From Diphasiastrum complanatum (lineage: Eukaryota; Streptophyta; Lycopodiopsida; Lycopodiales; Lycopodiaceae): a stretch of DNA of 64,000 nt. Below the pieces are notes generated by a model. The model searched no databases, was not told the origin of the DNA, and saw nothing but the letters and a program-made list of their open reading frames with translations. The translations under genes and the position numbers were made by a program. This document shows positions 25,230 to 35,833 of the stretch, piece after piece. The stretch's first letter is position 1, and each line of letters begins with the position of its first letter. The stretch covers positions 48,249,241 through 48,313,240 of the forward strand of contig CM055093.1 of NCBI GenBank assembly GCA_029204225.1. Reading direction: 5' to 3'.

Positions 25230-25831
25230 ATGGATCCATCATCTAGTTCATCTCTCATTGAAAAACTCCATGGAGATAACTACCATCTCTGGAAATTCAA
25301 GATGAAGGTTATACTTCTAGCCAAAGAACTGTGGGACATCATTGATGGCATGTAGCTCAAACCAGAAGGTGATGCAACCAGCATCACCAAGTGGAGACTG
25401 AGAGATGGCAAAGCATTTGCCATGATCACCCTCAGCATCAAGGATACTCAGATCAGCCACATACGTACTGTTAGACCGCTCAGAATGCATGGGACATCTT
25501 AGCAACTCTCTATGACATCAGAGACGTTACTTCCAAGCTTCATTTGAGGAAGAAATTCTTCACCTTCAGTACAACAATTAACTGTGACAATCAAAGCACA
25601 ATAGTGTTATCTCTCAAGCCGAGATATCACTCTCGAAGCAAACATATTGAAATCAAGTATCATTGCCTTAGAGAGAAAGTGCATAGCAAGGAAGTAGCAT
25701 TGGTTTTCTACAGAACAAACTACATGGCAGCAGATTACTTCACAAAGGCTCTACCAAAGGAGCAACATCTCGAATTTTACGATATGTTAAATCTGAAGAT
25801 CAAAGTTTTTCAGAATCCGCATTTTAGGGGG
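25230..25831 (+). pseudogene. Copia gag fused in frame to RNase H by internal deletion
   Basis: From the ATG at 25230 the frame gives a copia gag N-terminus (LIEKLHGDNYHLWKFKM, then AKELWDIIDG), broken by a TAG near 25353 and another stop near 25500. At about 25565 the sequence passes straight into the copia RNase H C-terminus: INCDNQSTIVLS, YHSRSKHIEIKYH and ADYFTKALPK. The gag RKKFF segment and the RNase H segment share one frame. Everything from the zinc knuckle through protease, integrase and most of RT is missing. The polypurine tract and 3' LTR follow, so this is the 3' part of a deletion derivative. Confidence 0.82.
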
Positions 25832-25833
25832 AG
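25826..25833 (+). promoter_or_regulatory. Polypurine tract
   Basis: AGGGGGAG immediately precedes the TGTTAGA that starts the 3' LTR, the usual site for plus-strand priming in copia. Confidence 0.85.
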
Positions 25834-26545
25834 TGTTAGATTTCTTATGCTCAGACTTAAACAAATCGTTCAAGTAATGAGCATCCTGAAAACCGAAGGC
25901 CGACTACATATTTTCGGACCTTCACATTTTTCCCTTTGAGATTTTTTTTATGCCTTAGCCATTTTTAGGCACCTTCATCTTTTTTCACCTTTTTCGCACC
26001 TCTGCAAAAAATGCGACACAGTGGCCAGAATGCCTTAGAAACCATTTTAAGGCACCTTCGCCTCCTTTGCAAAAAATGTGACACAATGCCTTAGAAACCA
26101 TTTTAAGACACCTTCGGCTTTTTTTGCCTTTTTCGCACTTTCGCAAAAATGTGACATAATGGCTTTAAACATTTTTAAGGCACCTTCGGCTTTTTCGCAT
26201 TTTTCTGCCTTCGCTCTAGAGGCACCTTCGAGATTTACATACCTTCAGTCTAAGGGCACCTTTGGGTTTTTTTATACCTTCAGTCTAAGGGCACCTTCGG
26301 GTTTTTCGGGATTTTGCTACATTGGCAGGCCGATGTTGCCAACTTATCATCAATCCTAAAAACAACTGGACAACGGTTAGCGGTTACCAACTTTTGTACA
26401 TATACAAAACTGGAGTAAAAGGCATTTAAAGCTTATGAGATATTTGTCTCTCGACACTTGTAAGTATATATACTAGTTGAATCAAGCTATGTAAGTGTTA
26501 ATCGTCTTCTTTTTCAAGCAGAGTTATCTGTAGCCAACTTTATCA
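25834..26545 (+). mobile_element. Probable copia 3' LTR with internal minisatellite
   Basis: Starts TGTTAGA right after the polypurine tract. The right end is uncertain and is set near 26545, where the minus-strand gypsy gag begins. At about 25955-26320 it contains degenerate repeats of a TTTTAAGGCACCTTCGGCTT-type unit of 55-80 bases with CGCAAAAATGTGACA spacers. A matching 5' LTR was not recognised, so the left side of the element is lost. Confidence 0.6.
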
Positions 26546-26548
26546 CGG

Positions 26549-27060
26549 TCAACAAGCTGAGCTTGAGGATAGCCTGAACTTGAAGTGCAAGATTCTTGGT
26601 CTTCTACTGCATGATTTGCTTGACTCTGTTGCACTCTGTGATGATTCATAGCCTTCCTCCCTTGTCTGCTTGACTAGCGTACCTTCAAATTTTTTTGATT
26701 TCCCATCTGATATTTCTATGTTTGGATAAGAGTGATCTACTCTCTTCTTGAAGATAAGATTCTCCATAATGACCGCATCTTGACAAATTTGTGGCAATGA
26801 AGTGTAGGATGCAAACTTCTTCATACCAGACTTGATCTTGTCGAGTAGTCCGATATAGTAGTTATTTATTATGGTCTCTAGGCTCAATAGATCATTGTCT
26901 TTTACTAGATTGCACAGTCGTTTGGTGTATTGTCGAACTGTCTCATCAGGAAACATCTGAAATGAAGCCAATCTAACAAACTCAATAGTCATGGTTAGAA
27001 TGTAGTGTAGTCTTGATGCAAGATATTGCTTCAAGGTTTTCACAACTATGGTGTCCCACT
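26549..27060 (-). pseudogene. Ty3/gypsy gag fragment
   Basis: The minus-strand frame from about 27060 to 26549 carries a Retrotrans_gag-type domain. It starts with a VKTLKQYLASRLHYILT segment, followed by FQMFPDETVRQYTKRLCNL, the conserved block around a short Q-x-Y-x-x-R/K-F/L motif, and then a LLDKIKSGMKKFAS helix. The C-terminus becomes Ser-rich and probably runs into the neighbouring copia LTR. It sits 1.0 kb downstream, on the same strand, of an Asp-tRNA-like primer site at 28097-28115, as expected for an element with a long leader. Confidence 0.7.
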
Positions 27061-27173
27061 TTGTCTTTTTTTTTTTTCTGAGACAAGAAAAAAGAAAAAA
27101 GAAAAAGTAAATTGAAAAATTGATTAGTATGGATGAAAAAATATGAACAACAAAAATAGAAAGTCACAGTAAC

Positions 27174-27245
27174 AGATGGATGTAACAGGTGGATTTAACA
27201 AATGGATATAACAGATGGATTTTACAAATGGATATCACAGATGAA
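27174..27245. repeat. Short tandem repeat, ACAGATGGAT type
   Basis: About five copies of a 14-15 base unit (AACAGATGGATGT and variants AACAGGTGGATTT, AACAAATGGATAT) in the gypsy leader. Confidence 0.85.
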
Positions 27246-27462
27246 CAAGATTAAGGCTACACAAAATGGAGATGGAAAAAAATGAACATAGTGACGACGT
27301 AGATGGTAACTGATGTGAAGGAACAATGGTAACTATGGTGCCAGGCGGGTGGGGTCCGGGGCCTGCTCGCTGAGGCCCCGACGACGGTATGACTTGTGTG
27401 TGATTGAGCCAGTGATTGGCATGTCAAGTCACTAGTCGATGAGACCCCTTTTCTTTTCTTTT

Positions 27463-27625
27463 TTAGAAGAGGACGAGTAATGGCAAGTAATGGACAATGG
27501 GCGAGTAGAGATGGTGAGTAATCATAGTGGGCGAGTAATAGACAGTGGGTGAGTAATGATGGCGAGTAATCATGGTGGGCAAGTAATAGACAATGAGCGA
27601 GTAATCACAATGGGTGAGTAATAAA
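27463..27625. repeat. GGCGAGTAATAGACAATG tandem repeat
   Basis: About eight variants of an 18-20 base unit containing GAGTAAT, alternating with GACAATGG and CATGGTGG. Scattered single copies continue to about 27945 (for example GACGAGTAATAG). It lies in the leader region of the minus-strand gypsy element. Confidence 0.8.
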
Positions 27626-28096
27626 ATTATAGCTCGCCAGTCTAGTACAAGACAAATCAGGGTGTATGCATGCCTTTGTACTGATGGAAAGTTATAATAA
27701 TGAATAGATTAAAATAAAACTCAGTTGGTGAGTAATAGAAAAAGACAGAAAAATGAAAAATGATAGGAAATTTGAATTGGCGATAGACGAGTAATAGCGT
27801 ATTATTCATCGAACTGCAGGATGCTAGATCTGAGGGTTCTGAGCATGCTGTGAAGAGGGCGAGTTAAGTTACAGTAAAAATCTTGTGATTTTGCAATCGG
27901 TGAGTTATAATCACAGTAGGGGAGTAATAGACATTACTCGCCGAGCTTATTGATGATGCATCAAGGTCTGCTCTGGCCTTTGGAAAAGTGTCGAATAAAG
28001 AAAATGGCAGAAAAGTGGAATAAACCTGTCAAAAAGAGAGAAAATAGCAAAAAAATGCAAACTAAAAAAATCACTCCTAGGACTGCTAAGCACTGT

Positions 28097-28115
28097 CTCC
28101 TCGGCAACGACGCCA
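28097..28115 (-). promoter_or_regulatory. Gypsy primer binding site (Asp tRNA-like)
   Basis: On the minus strand TGGCGTCGTTGCCGAGGAG differs by two bases from the Asp-tRNA primer site common in plant gypsy elements. The 5' LTR would lie at higher coordinates, but its ends are not clear. Confidence 0.6.
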
Positions 28116-28466
28116 AAAAAACGTTGGACCCTTTCCGTGCCTCCCTAATCGTCGCAATCAAGAGGGCAAAGTAGGGGTTTCGATATTTAACCGGGTGAGT
28201 AGTCGTGTAGTATCAGACTTCAATCCAATGGGGAGAGGGCTAAGCGACAAAATAGGGGTGGGAATCTAGGCTTGCTAAGGTTGTCAATCTTAGGTTCAGA
28301 TCTAGATTTGTGCAGCGTTCATCCTTGTTGCTTTTCCTCTTTTTGGTCTTTTCTAGGGTTGGTTTATTCGTGTTTCTAGGCGTCCTTGGCTCTAGATCTT
28401 CTCAAGGGAGATGAACGACGAAAGAAATCCTACCTAGGGATGTTAATGATCGCTCCATGGTTTTCT

Positions 28467-28722
<256 letters not shown>

Positions 28723-28724
28723 GA

Positions 28725-29121
28725 CAGAGCTTTATTAAGAAGAGTACTAGAAGATGATCAAATATAAGAGAAATGGCTCTCTCTTATAGATTGAGAGGTG
28801 AGCCCCCTTCACTATGATTGGCTATTGAAGTTCCATCAGTATTACTATCTTGACCGTCAAGATCACTTTGTATTTCTTGAGGTCAAGTTGTGTTTCCTTA
28901 CTTACAAAAGCTAAGTTTAAAATACTTTATTTAAATAATTGTCCCCCCATGGCACTTATTAGCCTAAGGCCCAATGTTGGACTCACATGCGCAGAATGCC
29001 AACTGATCGCCTATTTCTAATACTTCCGACTCTCTACTTCTGTCGTGTAGTATTTGGGCTTATTGCAGAAGTCTCTTGCCATATTCTAGAATATTCCATG
29101 TCGTACCCAGAATTGGGCAAC
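28725..29121 (+). repeat. Dispersed repeat, copy 2
   Basis: Direct partner of 24640-25055; see there. It ends about 500 bases upstream of the H3-like reading frame, which is absent from copy 1. Confidence 0.85.
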
Positions 29122-29238
29122 GATAGCGAGCACAAGAGAGATATTATACGAGAAAATCGAGAAAAAAAAACAAAAAATAATCGGGTTGCGTGCCTTTTAT
29201 AGATAATTTTTACACTTGCGAGTCAATAGTCAACAGAA

Positions 29239-29329
29239 CACGTGCTCCGATTCATTCGTACTATAGCACACATGTGACCTGACAGCTTGACACGTGTCAT
29301 AATCTCATTGCATGAAAAATTGACACGTG
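29239..29329 (+). promoter_or_regulatory. Cluster of three CACGTG boxes
   Basis: CACGTG occurs at 29239-29244, 29291-29296 and 29324-29329, the last two as GACACGTGTC and GACACGTGGC, the ABRE/G-box form bound by plant bZIP and bHLH factors. ACATGTGAC and CACATGTGTG lie nearby. An ATAAAAGG at 29385-29392 could serve as a TATA box for the H3-like frame about 230 bases downstream. Regulation is inferred only. Confidence 0.5.
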
Positions 29330-29616
29330 GCGCTGCCACTTCACATGTGTGACAAGATGTCTGTTTGCACATGCAAGCCGTCAGATAAAAGGACTTTGCC
29401 CCCGAGGCATTTTTTCACTTTTTTTTTTGCTTTGCCTTTTCACATATCGCTCTTGTGCGACACTCCTGTATCTCCTTTGCTACCTACTACACTACCCGTG
29501 CACAAGAGCAATATCTCATACCGTTCGTACATATCACTCCCTCTGTGACCGTTGTTACACCAATTTCGAACATCTCTCTCTTATTGCGCACAAGTCCGAT
29601 ATCCCAATATCTCCGT

Positions 29617-30042
29617 ATGGTTAGGAGAAAGCAGACAAAGAGAGATTTTTTCTCTGCGGACTCTTCCGCAGGGCCTCCCGTTGCCTTGAATCCTCCAAGG
29701 CAAACGAGAAGGCGTAACCGCAGCAGGTGGCTATCTGATATTCGAAAATATCAGAGGTCAACTAAACTTCTTATTCCCAAAGCTCCATTTTACCATAGTG
29801 TTCGCCAAATCACTAGGGATGATCTTGGCAGTTTTGTTAGATTCACACCTGCGGCACTTCATTGCCTTCAAGAGGCTGTTGAGGATTATTAGAGCCTTTT
29901 TTTTGAAGACTCCTTTTTGCTAGCCATACATGCCAAGCGAGTTACAATAATGCCTAAAGATTTTCAACTGCTATACAAGATGCGGGATAGGTACTCTAAA
30001 TTACGTAAGGGTGAGCCATCTGCACCAAGCCCGATCCCTTAG
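29617..30042 (+). pseudogene. Histone H3-family (CENH3-like) frame with one in-frame TAG
   Basis: An intronless 141-codon frame from ATG 29617 to TAG 30040-30042, open except for TAG at codon 92 (29890-29892). The N-terminus MVRRKQTKRD parallels the H3 tail. SDIRKYQRSTKLLIP (40-54) matches the N-terminal helix, LQEAVEDY (84-91) helix 2, and AIHAKRVTIMPKD (103-115) loop 2 and helix 3 exactly as in H3. Four features favour centromeric H3: LLIP after the first helix, VRQIT, a loop 1 one residue longer than canonical H3, and KDF instead of KDI. The unaltered helix 3 block is more like canonical H3. Codon 92 is Leu in the family, and TTG to TAG is one change. Lack of introns suggests a retrocopy. 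It is most simply a young pseudogene; readthrough or editing is not excluded. Confidence 0.8.
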
Positions 30043-30329
30043 ATGGGACAGACCTCCCGACCAAGAGGTCTAGGAAGCAGCCAACCCCCAAGTTGAACTG
30101 CTGAAATGGATCAGGAGGGGGCCGACCATGGGAACATAGGCAAGCGTGTTTGCCCTTTAGACAAACGTGTTTTTTTTTTTAAAAATGGGAACGCATGCAA
30201 GTGCAAGCTTTCGCACGTGTGTGGCAAATGTTTTTTTTTAACATAAAAAATATCTAAGAAATAAAATAATTCAAAATATGAAAAAATTAATAAAAAATTG
30301 GGCCCTATAGCGAGCCATTTGGGCGATCA
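30043..30329. other. 3' flank of the H3-like frame
   Basis: AT-rich, with runs of T at 30171-30180 and 30231-30238. No gene. Confidence 0.4.
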
Positions 30330-31190
30330 TGTTTTTTTACTACTGAAACTTCAGATTGAAGATTACAAAAGAGTTTTGTAAACAATCAAAACTTTGAAAA
30401 TGAAGTTTGGAGTGCTTCTCTCCCAATAATCCTACCAAAACTAGAATTGGACCTCTTTCACAAGAACTTGCATATCTTTGTCAATTTTCCACCAAATTGA
30501 TTGGAAATTGGCTCATTATCCAGCTGAGCCAAATATCTACAAACTATAAAATTATTATTAGATATTTTGGCCAAAACTATAGCCAAAATAGGGGGAAAAG
30601 ACATACTGTAAAAACCCGTGGCTAACTAAAAGTAGAATGATTGTAACTTGGTCATTATAGCTCGAAAACCCAATACTTCCAAGAAGGTAAGAGAAAGAGA
30701 TAGTGATGTGAAGCAAGAAACTACATAAAACATGAAATTAAAAGGTCAACAATTGAATCAAAACATTTTGGAAATTGAAAAACAAAAAAACTAGTGAAGA
30801 AAACTCCACCAAATTTAAGGGGGAAGGGATCTAATGCTTTGATGCTAAAATTTTCATATGCTAAATCTTAGCATCAAAACATCTAATCCATTCTTGAACA
30901 TCAAATTGGCATAAAAAAATAAAGAAATCAAGAAAACTAGTTACAAATCCAGAAGATAGATAAATGTAGCAAAACTTCACCAAAATAGGCAAAGTAAGGT
31001 ACCATTATTCATCATTGATGATCATTCAAAGCATAGGGCCTGAATCTAGAGCATGATCAAAGCTCTCATGTGATTTTAGGCACATGAAACACCAGTTCCT
31101 TCAAGAAAGCTCTCCAAGAGAAGCTTCAAGAACACCTAGAATTCAAAATAGACAAAAGAACAACAACCACCAAATTTAGCATGACTTCAG
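30330..31190 (-). mobile_element. Fragment of the gag-only LTR element family (leader plus part of LTR)
   Basis: Matches 39105-39960, the leader, primer-site and LTR region of the complete element at 35094-40157, in the same orientation. Shared landmarks are GTGCTTCTCTCCCA, AACTTGGTCATTATAGCTC, GGATCTAATGCT and GGGCCTGA-TC/AT-TAGAGCATGATC. Divergence is greater than between the two LTRs of that element. It breaks off at 31190, where the CTCGACCGAG minisatellite begins. Confidence 0.75.
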
Positions 31191-31199
31191 CTTCTCAAG

Positions 31200-31735
31200 C
31201 CAGCCCTATAGACGGCATCTCGACCGAGCCCTGCAGACGCCATCTCGACCGAGCCCTACAGATGCCATCTTGATCGATCCCTACAGACGCCATCTTGACC
31301 GAGTCGCAAAACGTCAAATCTCAACCAAGTCACAAAACGTCAAATCTCCACCGAGTCAAAAAAAATATCAAATCTCAACCGAGTCGCCAAAACGTTAAAT
31401 TTCGATCGAGCCGAAAAAACCGTCAGATCTTGACCGAGCCTCTGGTCATGATCTCGACCGAGTCCTTTGGTCACATTATCGACCGAGTCCTCTGATCAAG
31501 GACTCGACCAAGTCTCTAGGTCAGAGATCTCGACCGAGTCTCTGGGTCAGATCTCGATCGAGTTTCTGGGTCAATTCTCGACTGAAGTTCTCAATCGAGT
31601 CAGTTGGATCAAATCTTGACCGGAGCATTTCAATAGCATCTCGATCGGGCCGGATCAATGCCAAATCCTAAAATTTTCGATCAAGACTTCTGATTTCAAT
31701 TTTGACTGAACCATCATCTCGACCGAGCAAAAAAA
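31200..31735. repeat. CTCGACCGAG minisatellite
   Basis: About eighteen variants of a 24-31 base unit around the near-palindrome CTCGACCGAG. Three subtypes follow one another: units with CCTACAGACGCCAT (31200-31300), units with CGCAAAACGTCAAAT (31300-31430), and units with CTCTGGTCAGAT (31430-31640), then degenerate copies. The ordered subtypes suggest local stepwise amplification. No coding function is inferred. Confidence 0.9.
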
Positions 31736-31881
31736 AAAAAAAGACATATACACCAAAAAAATTCCAAAAAAGAAAACTTATATCAATAAAAAGCCATTCT
31801 CATACTGAGTCTCCCCCTTGACTTAGGGGAAAAAAAAAAAAAAAAACTCATACAAAACACAAAAATACACGACAATACACA

Positions 31882-32215
31882 ATGGACCAACATACTGATC
31901 CTAAAATCCCATAAGATTATCCTTATAATATGCAAGACATAGAGGAAATCAATATTCCGTCATCTGCTACTATTTCTAGACAAGAGCATCCTCCCTAGGG
32001 AATTGACATTTTATCTCCACTCTTGCAACCATTTTTTGACGAGATTTCCAACCACTGCATATAACAAACCAAATTTGAGAATTGGAAATCTAAAAGCGAT
32101 TCATTTTATGAATCTCATGATCCAAAGGATACTAATGGGAATAGATCTTCTTCTTCCATGCATTTCAAGCCATATCTTACAATATCTGCTGTCAATGATG
32201 TTAGAGTTAAGTTTT
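31882..32215 (+). pseudogene. Decayed unrecognised frame
   Basis: From the ATG at 31882 one frame gives protein-like segments such as NMQDIEEINIPSSATISRQE and FENWKSKSDSFYESHDPKD, interrupted by three stops. The acidic, Asn/Gln-rich start resembles the N-terminus of the gag in the 35-40 kb element, but no family can be named. Confidence 0.25.
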
Positions 32216-32321
32216 GTCAACAAGTGCCATACAATTCTCACTCTTTGTACCGTTCATTTATTTCCTTGTTCCTCTTCATCTCTTTTGTGTGATTGATTTT
32301 TGCATGAGAAATAGCTAATGC

Positions 32322-33660
32322 ATGAGAATCTTCTATAGAGTATCTCAAGAACACATTTTCATTATCTATCCATCTTCAGATTGTACAGAGTTTCGGATCT
32401 TGTGGATCTGCTTGGATCCACTACGAGCAGTTACATTGCCAACAACAACATCAACAAGATCGACATCCAAGATCACAAAATCAAAGACGATAACAATAAG
32501 GCCAAGAAGGCATATGGGCAATCCAAGGAGACTCAATCAGAGCTGCAGAAAAGAAAAGATGAAGACAACCGTGAATTTGCAGAATAAAGCGAGATCCTCA
32601 CCCAACAAGTGGTGGTCAAAGCTCGACATTGCAAGGGTCCAAGGCTGCAACTGTCGAACTATCAGTTCCTTCACCCTTCCACCAAGCCTTCATCATGCGG
32701 TTTCCCAAACCGTCCATCCAATCTGTTTCTACCACTAACTTGTCGATGAGTCCATTCCCTTGAAGACTAATAACCAAGATTTGTTCAACCTATCAGGAAA
32801 GAGCATGGACAAGACTGGAACTTCAACTGGGAGAAGAACTGAGAAAAATCCTAGAAGCAAAATGAAGGATACAGACCTCCCAGAAGTTAGTACCTGCCAA
32901 GAAATCCAAGATGAGATTGTCAATGGCAGATACAAGTGATATAACAAAAAACACAAGGAAAAAACACTCAACCATACAAGATTGTAAAGTTGTTGAGAGC
33001 TCTCCAAGTTTTGAGAATGTCAACCATTTGCAAACAATAAGACATTCTGGTACATTGCGACAGATTGCGAAAAGTAGTTTTTTTATAAAGACTCGTAGCA
33101 ATAAGCACTTGGTTTTATGCAAGCGAACGAGGATCTACGCTTTTCCAAGTGACGATCGAATATGCCAATGCAGAAGCGAAGCGACATCATTCAATATGAG
33201 TTGCAGTGGGTCCTACAACACATTAGGGGTGGGATGATGTTGGTTGATTCTGACGAATCCCCAAGATACTCAGCCAGACCTACCCAAGAGCACCTCTCAC
33301 GTAATCCTGGTAACAGACAGACAGATCTGTAAACAAGATGCTAATGAAAAGAAACTAGTAAACAGTTGCTATAGACAACGAATCCGTCTTCACAAACTCA
33401 AGATAAATCTTTATCCAGTCAAGAGTTTCAAGCAGGTCAATCAGGCAAATAATCTTATTCTCAGGTCTAGTAGAAGAACAAGCAGCCCTATTAGTGTTAA
33501 TGATAAAATTATGCATCTCAACGACCTTTTTCATACAACAGATAAGAGTATGAACAAAATGGTTAGGTGGAGGCAAGGGCTCTTTGTAACCCAAAGAAGC
33601 AACTTCCTGAAACCATCTTGTGGACCTTTGTTAGCTTATGAATCAGATAAAAGGTAAAGA
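32322..33660 (+). other. Unrecognised open frames, possible exons
   Basis: A series of plus-strand frames (32322-32738, 32911-33237, 33244-33657) is Lys/Ser/Asn-rich with a charged helical stretch (KAKKAYGQSKETQSELQK) near 32495. The last ends at AAAAG|GTAAAG near 33653, a good splice donor. No domain is recognised. These may be exons of an unknown gene or remains of an LTR element. Confidence 0.25.
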
Positions 33661-33744
33661 TTTCAGCACTACCCCAACCAAGAAATAGTTGGATTTACAC
33701 CACCAAGGTGCATAGAGAGAGATACAAGACTGCACTTAGTTCCT

Positions 33745-34560
33745 CTTGACAAAGCAAGACTGAAATCTTTTAAAGCCTTTATTCATAATCCAATAAGGTA
33801 AAGTACAGCTGAAAAGTAAAATACAGTATTGTAAAGCACCATAAAGCATAATCACTTTTAAGATCTCCAGCTGGTACCTGCCACCATCCCACAAAACAAA
33901 ACCGCTCAAGTTAGTTTAGTGAGGAAGACAGGTGTCATGGCCGAATGACAGTTGTTATTCATGTCCAAAAGAAGTTATACTACTTAACAACTTTAAATAG
34001 CATTTTAAATCATAGTCCAATCTTCCCAGACAACCAGTGTTTTAGCGATAAATAGGCCAAAGCCGTTATATCACCATATCAAGACGAGTGCCATACTGAT
34101 TAGCTTACGGTCAATTGGTCCATGTCAGTTCGTTTTAAACATAGTAGAGTATTAAAAAGTTTTAACTGTTAAAGTTTTAATTAGCCTAAAGATCTAGTGT
34201 GGACACATGTGTTGGTGTTAGAGCAAATCCATGCTATATTGACCTGAGTGACCCTTAAAGTGTAAGGTATGTCACGCACTACTGTCCATACTCCTGAGTA
34301 TATCCATGCTTTCCAGTTGTATCTCACCAAGAGTCTAGAGTAACACAGAGAGGGTAAGGTTAAGTGCTTCCATGGTTGTTACATATGAATAACATAACAA
34401 CCATGGTATAGGGACACTATGTAGGAAAGACGTGATTAATAATTAGTAAGAGACTACCAATGTTTATACTAGGTATTAGGGCATATCCGTGTCATTCTAA
34501 TCCTTAAGTAAAAACCACGACTCTTACGCATATCCATGTTGTCTAAGATCGCATTATTGG
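33745..34560 (+). repeat. Long dispersed repeat, copy 1
   Basis: Collinear, diverged match to 41405-42070. Landmarks in order are CAAAGCAAGAC, CCTTTATTCATAA, CTGGTACCTGCCACCATCCCAC, AAGACAGGTGTCA, GTAGTCCAATCTTCCC and ATTAGGGCATATCCGTG. The two copies flank the complete LTR element at 35094-40157. They may be LTRs of an older element or a segmental duplication. Confidence 0.75.
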
Positions 34561-35093
34561 AGTCCTGACTGTTCAGTTTTTTGATAGGGTTTTATTTCAC
34601 AGTGTGTTAATTCGACTCGTATACAAGGTTAGATGTGGCCTTATATCATTTCTTTTTCCGAAAAAAGGAAGTAAAAGCACGATTGTGTAGAAGAGTGCTA
34701 TGTCTTAAGGATGTACAGAACTGAATATACCATGTCTGCTGAAGCTGCAAGGAGTTTACTTACTCTAGAAAAGTGTATCCAAATGGTTGTAGACGTGGCT
34801 TCTTGAGAGGCTGCCATTATTTCTTTTGCTTCGAGATGATTCTTTCTCTTTGGGTCATCGAAAGCCAAAAAACACTTTTTAGCAAGTATTTGATTATAAA
34901 ACATTGCGGAGAAAAGTGTATATAAGACGTCTTCAAAGTGAGTTAGATAACTTGCTTTTATGGAGAATCAGTTGCTACCATACCTTTTTGTTGAGATAGC
35001 TAGCGTTTTGGTTCAGATGTGAACCGAAATTTACAAAGAAGAAGCCGGAGCAGTATGATGATGCTACATTATAAGAAATTATCAGTTTAGTAC

Positions 35094-35637
35094 TGTCTCA
35101 TATGCCAATCTTAGCATTCAAACATCAAATTACAATGGAAATGCAAGAAATCAAGAAACTAGTCAAAAATCAAGAAACTAGACAAAAGTAGCAAAACTTC
35201 ACCAAATTAGTCAAAGTAAGGTATCTTTATTTATGATTATTGATCATTCACAAGATAGGGCCTGATTCTAGAGCATGATCAAAGCTCTCATGTGATTTTA
35301 GGCACATGAACCACTTTCTCCATCAAGAAAGCTCTCCAAGAGAAGCTCCAAGATCTCTTAAAACTCAAAATTACAAAATGAACAATAGCCTCCAAATTTA
35401 GCACGACCTCAACTATTTATAGTGGTCATTTGTGCCTCTACTATAAATTTGGGGCCTTATTTAACTGAATTGGGCCTTACAACCATTATTACAATTCAGC
35501 TATTCTCAATTATGGCGAGGTTGTTCAAACCAGTTTATTAACTGTCCTATTAACTAGTTCTAATCTAATTTAGCTCCATGGCTATATTTGGCAATTCATT
35601 AGTAAGCTCATGGGCTAATTACATGCAGCACATGACA
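35094..35637 (-). repeat. Left (3') LTR of the gag-only element
   Basis: 544 bases, near-identical to the right LTR except a 30-40 base segment around 35540-35575 that is absent on the right. TG...CA ends. Confidence 0.9.
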
Positions 35638-35650
35638 CTCCCCCTACTTT
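35638..35650 (-). promoter_or_regulatory. Polypurine tract
   Basis: On the minus strand AAGTAGGGGGAG directly precedes the left LTR. This fixes the element's orientation. Confidence 0.85.
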
Positions 35651-35833
35651 AAGCATTTTTTCCCTAAAAAATGAAGACCATGTAGTCCTTTGTTGACTGT
35701 CATGTCTTGTGAATCCTTTGGCGGTAGTCGAGAAGTATTTGGCCACCTTGAATAAGAAACATCTTTTGTTGTATTATTCATGTCAGTAGCCATCTACCAG
35801 TTAAATTTTGTTGCCCCAGGTTCAACTTCCAGC

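Noticed and set aside
26078-26359. Phe/Ala-rich frame of 93 codons
   Set aside because: It is a by-product of the minisatellite in the copia LTR.
27463-27625. CRISPR-like array
   Set aside because: Units are contiguous and variable without unique spacers, and the DNA is from a plant nucleus.
29455-29616. 54-codon N-terminal extension of the H3-like frame
   Set aside because: It has no histone similarity and includes the presumed leader; the H3 tail begins at ATG 29617.
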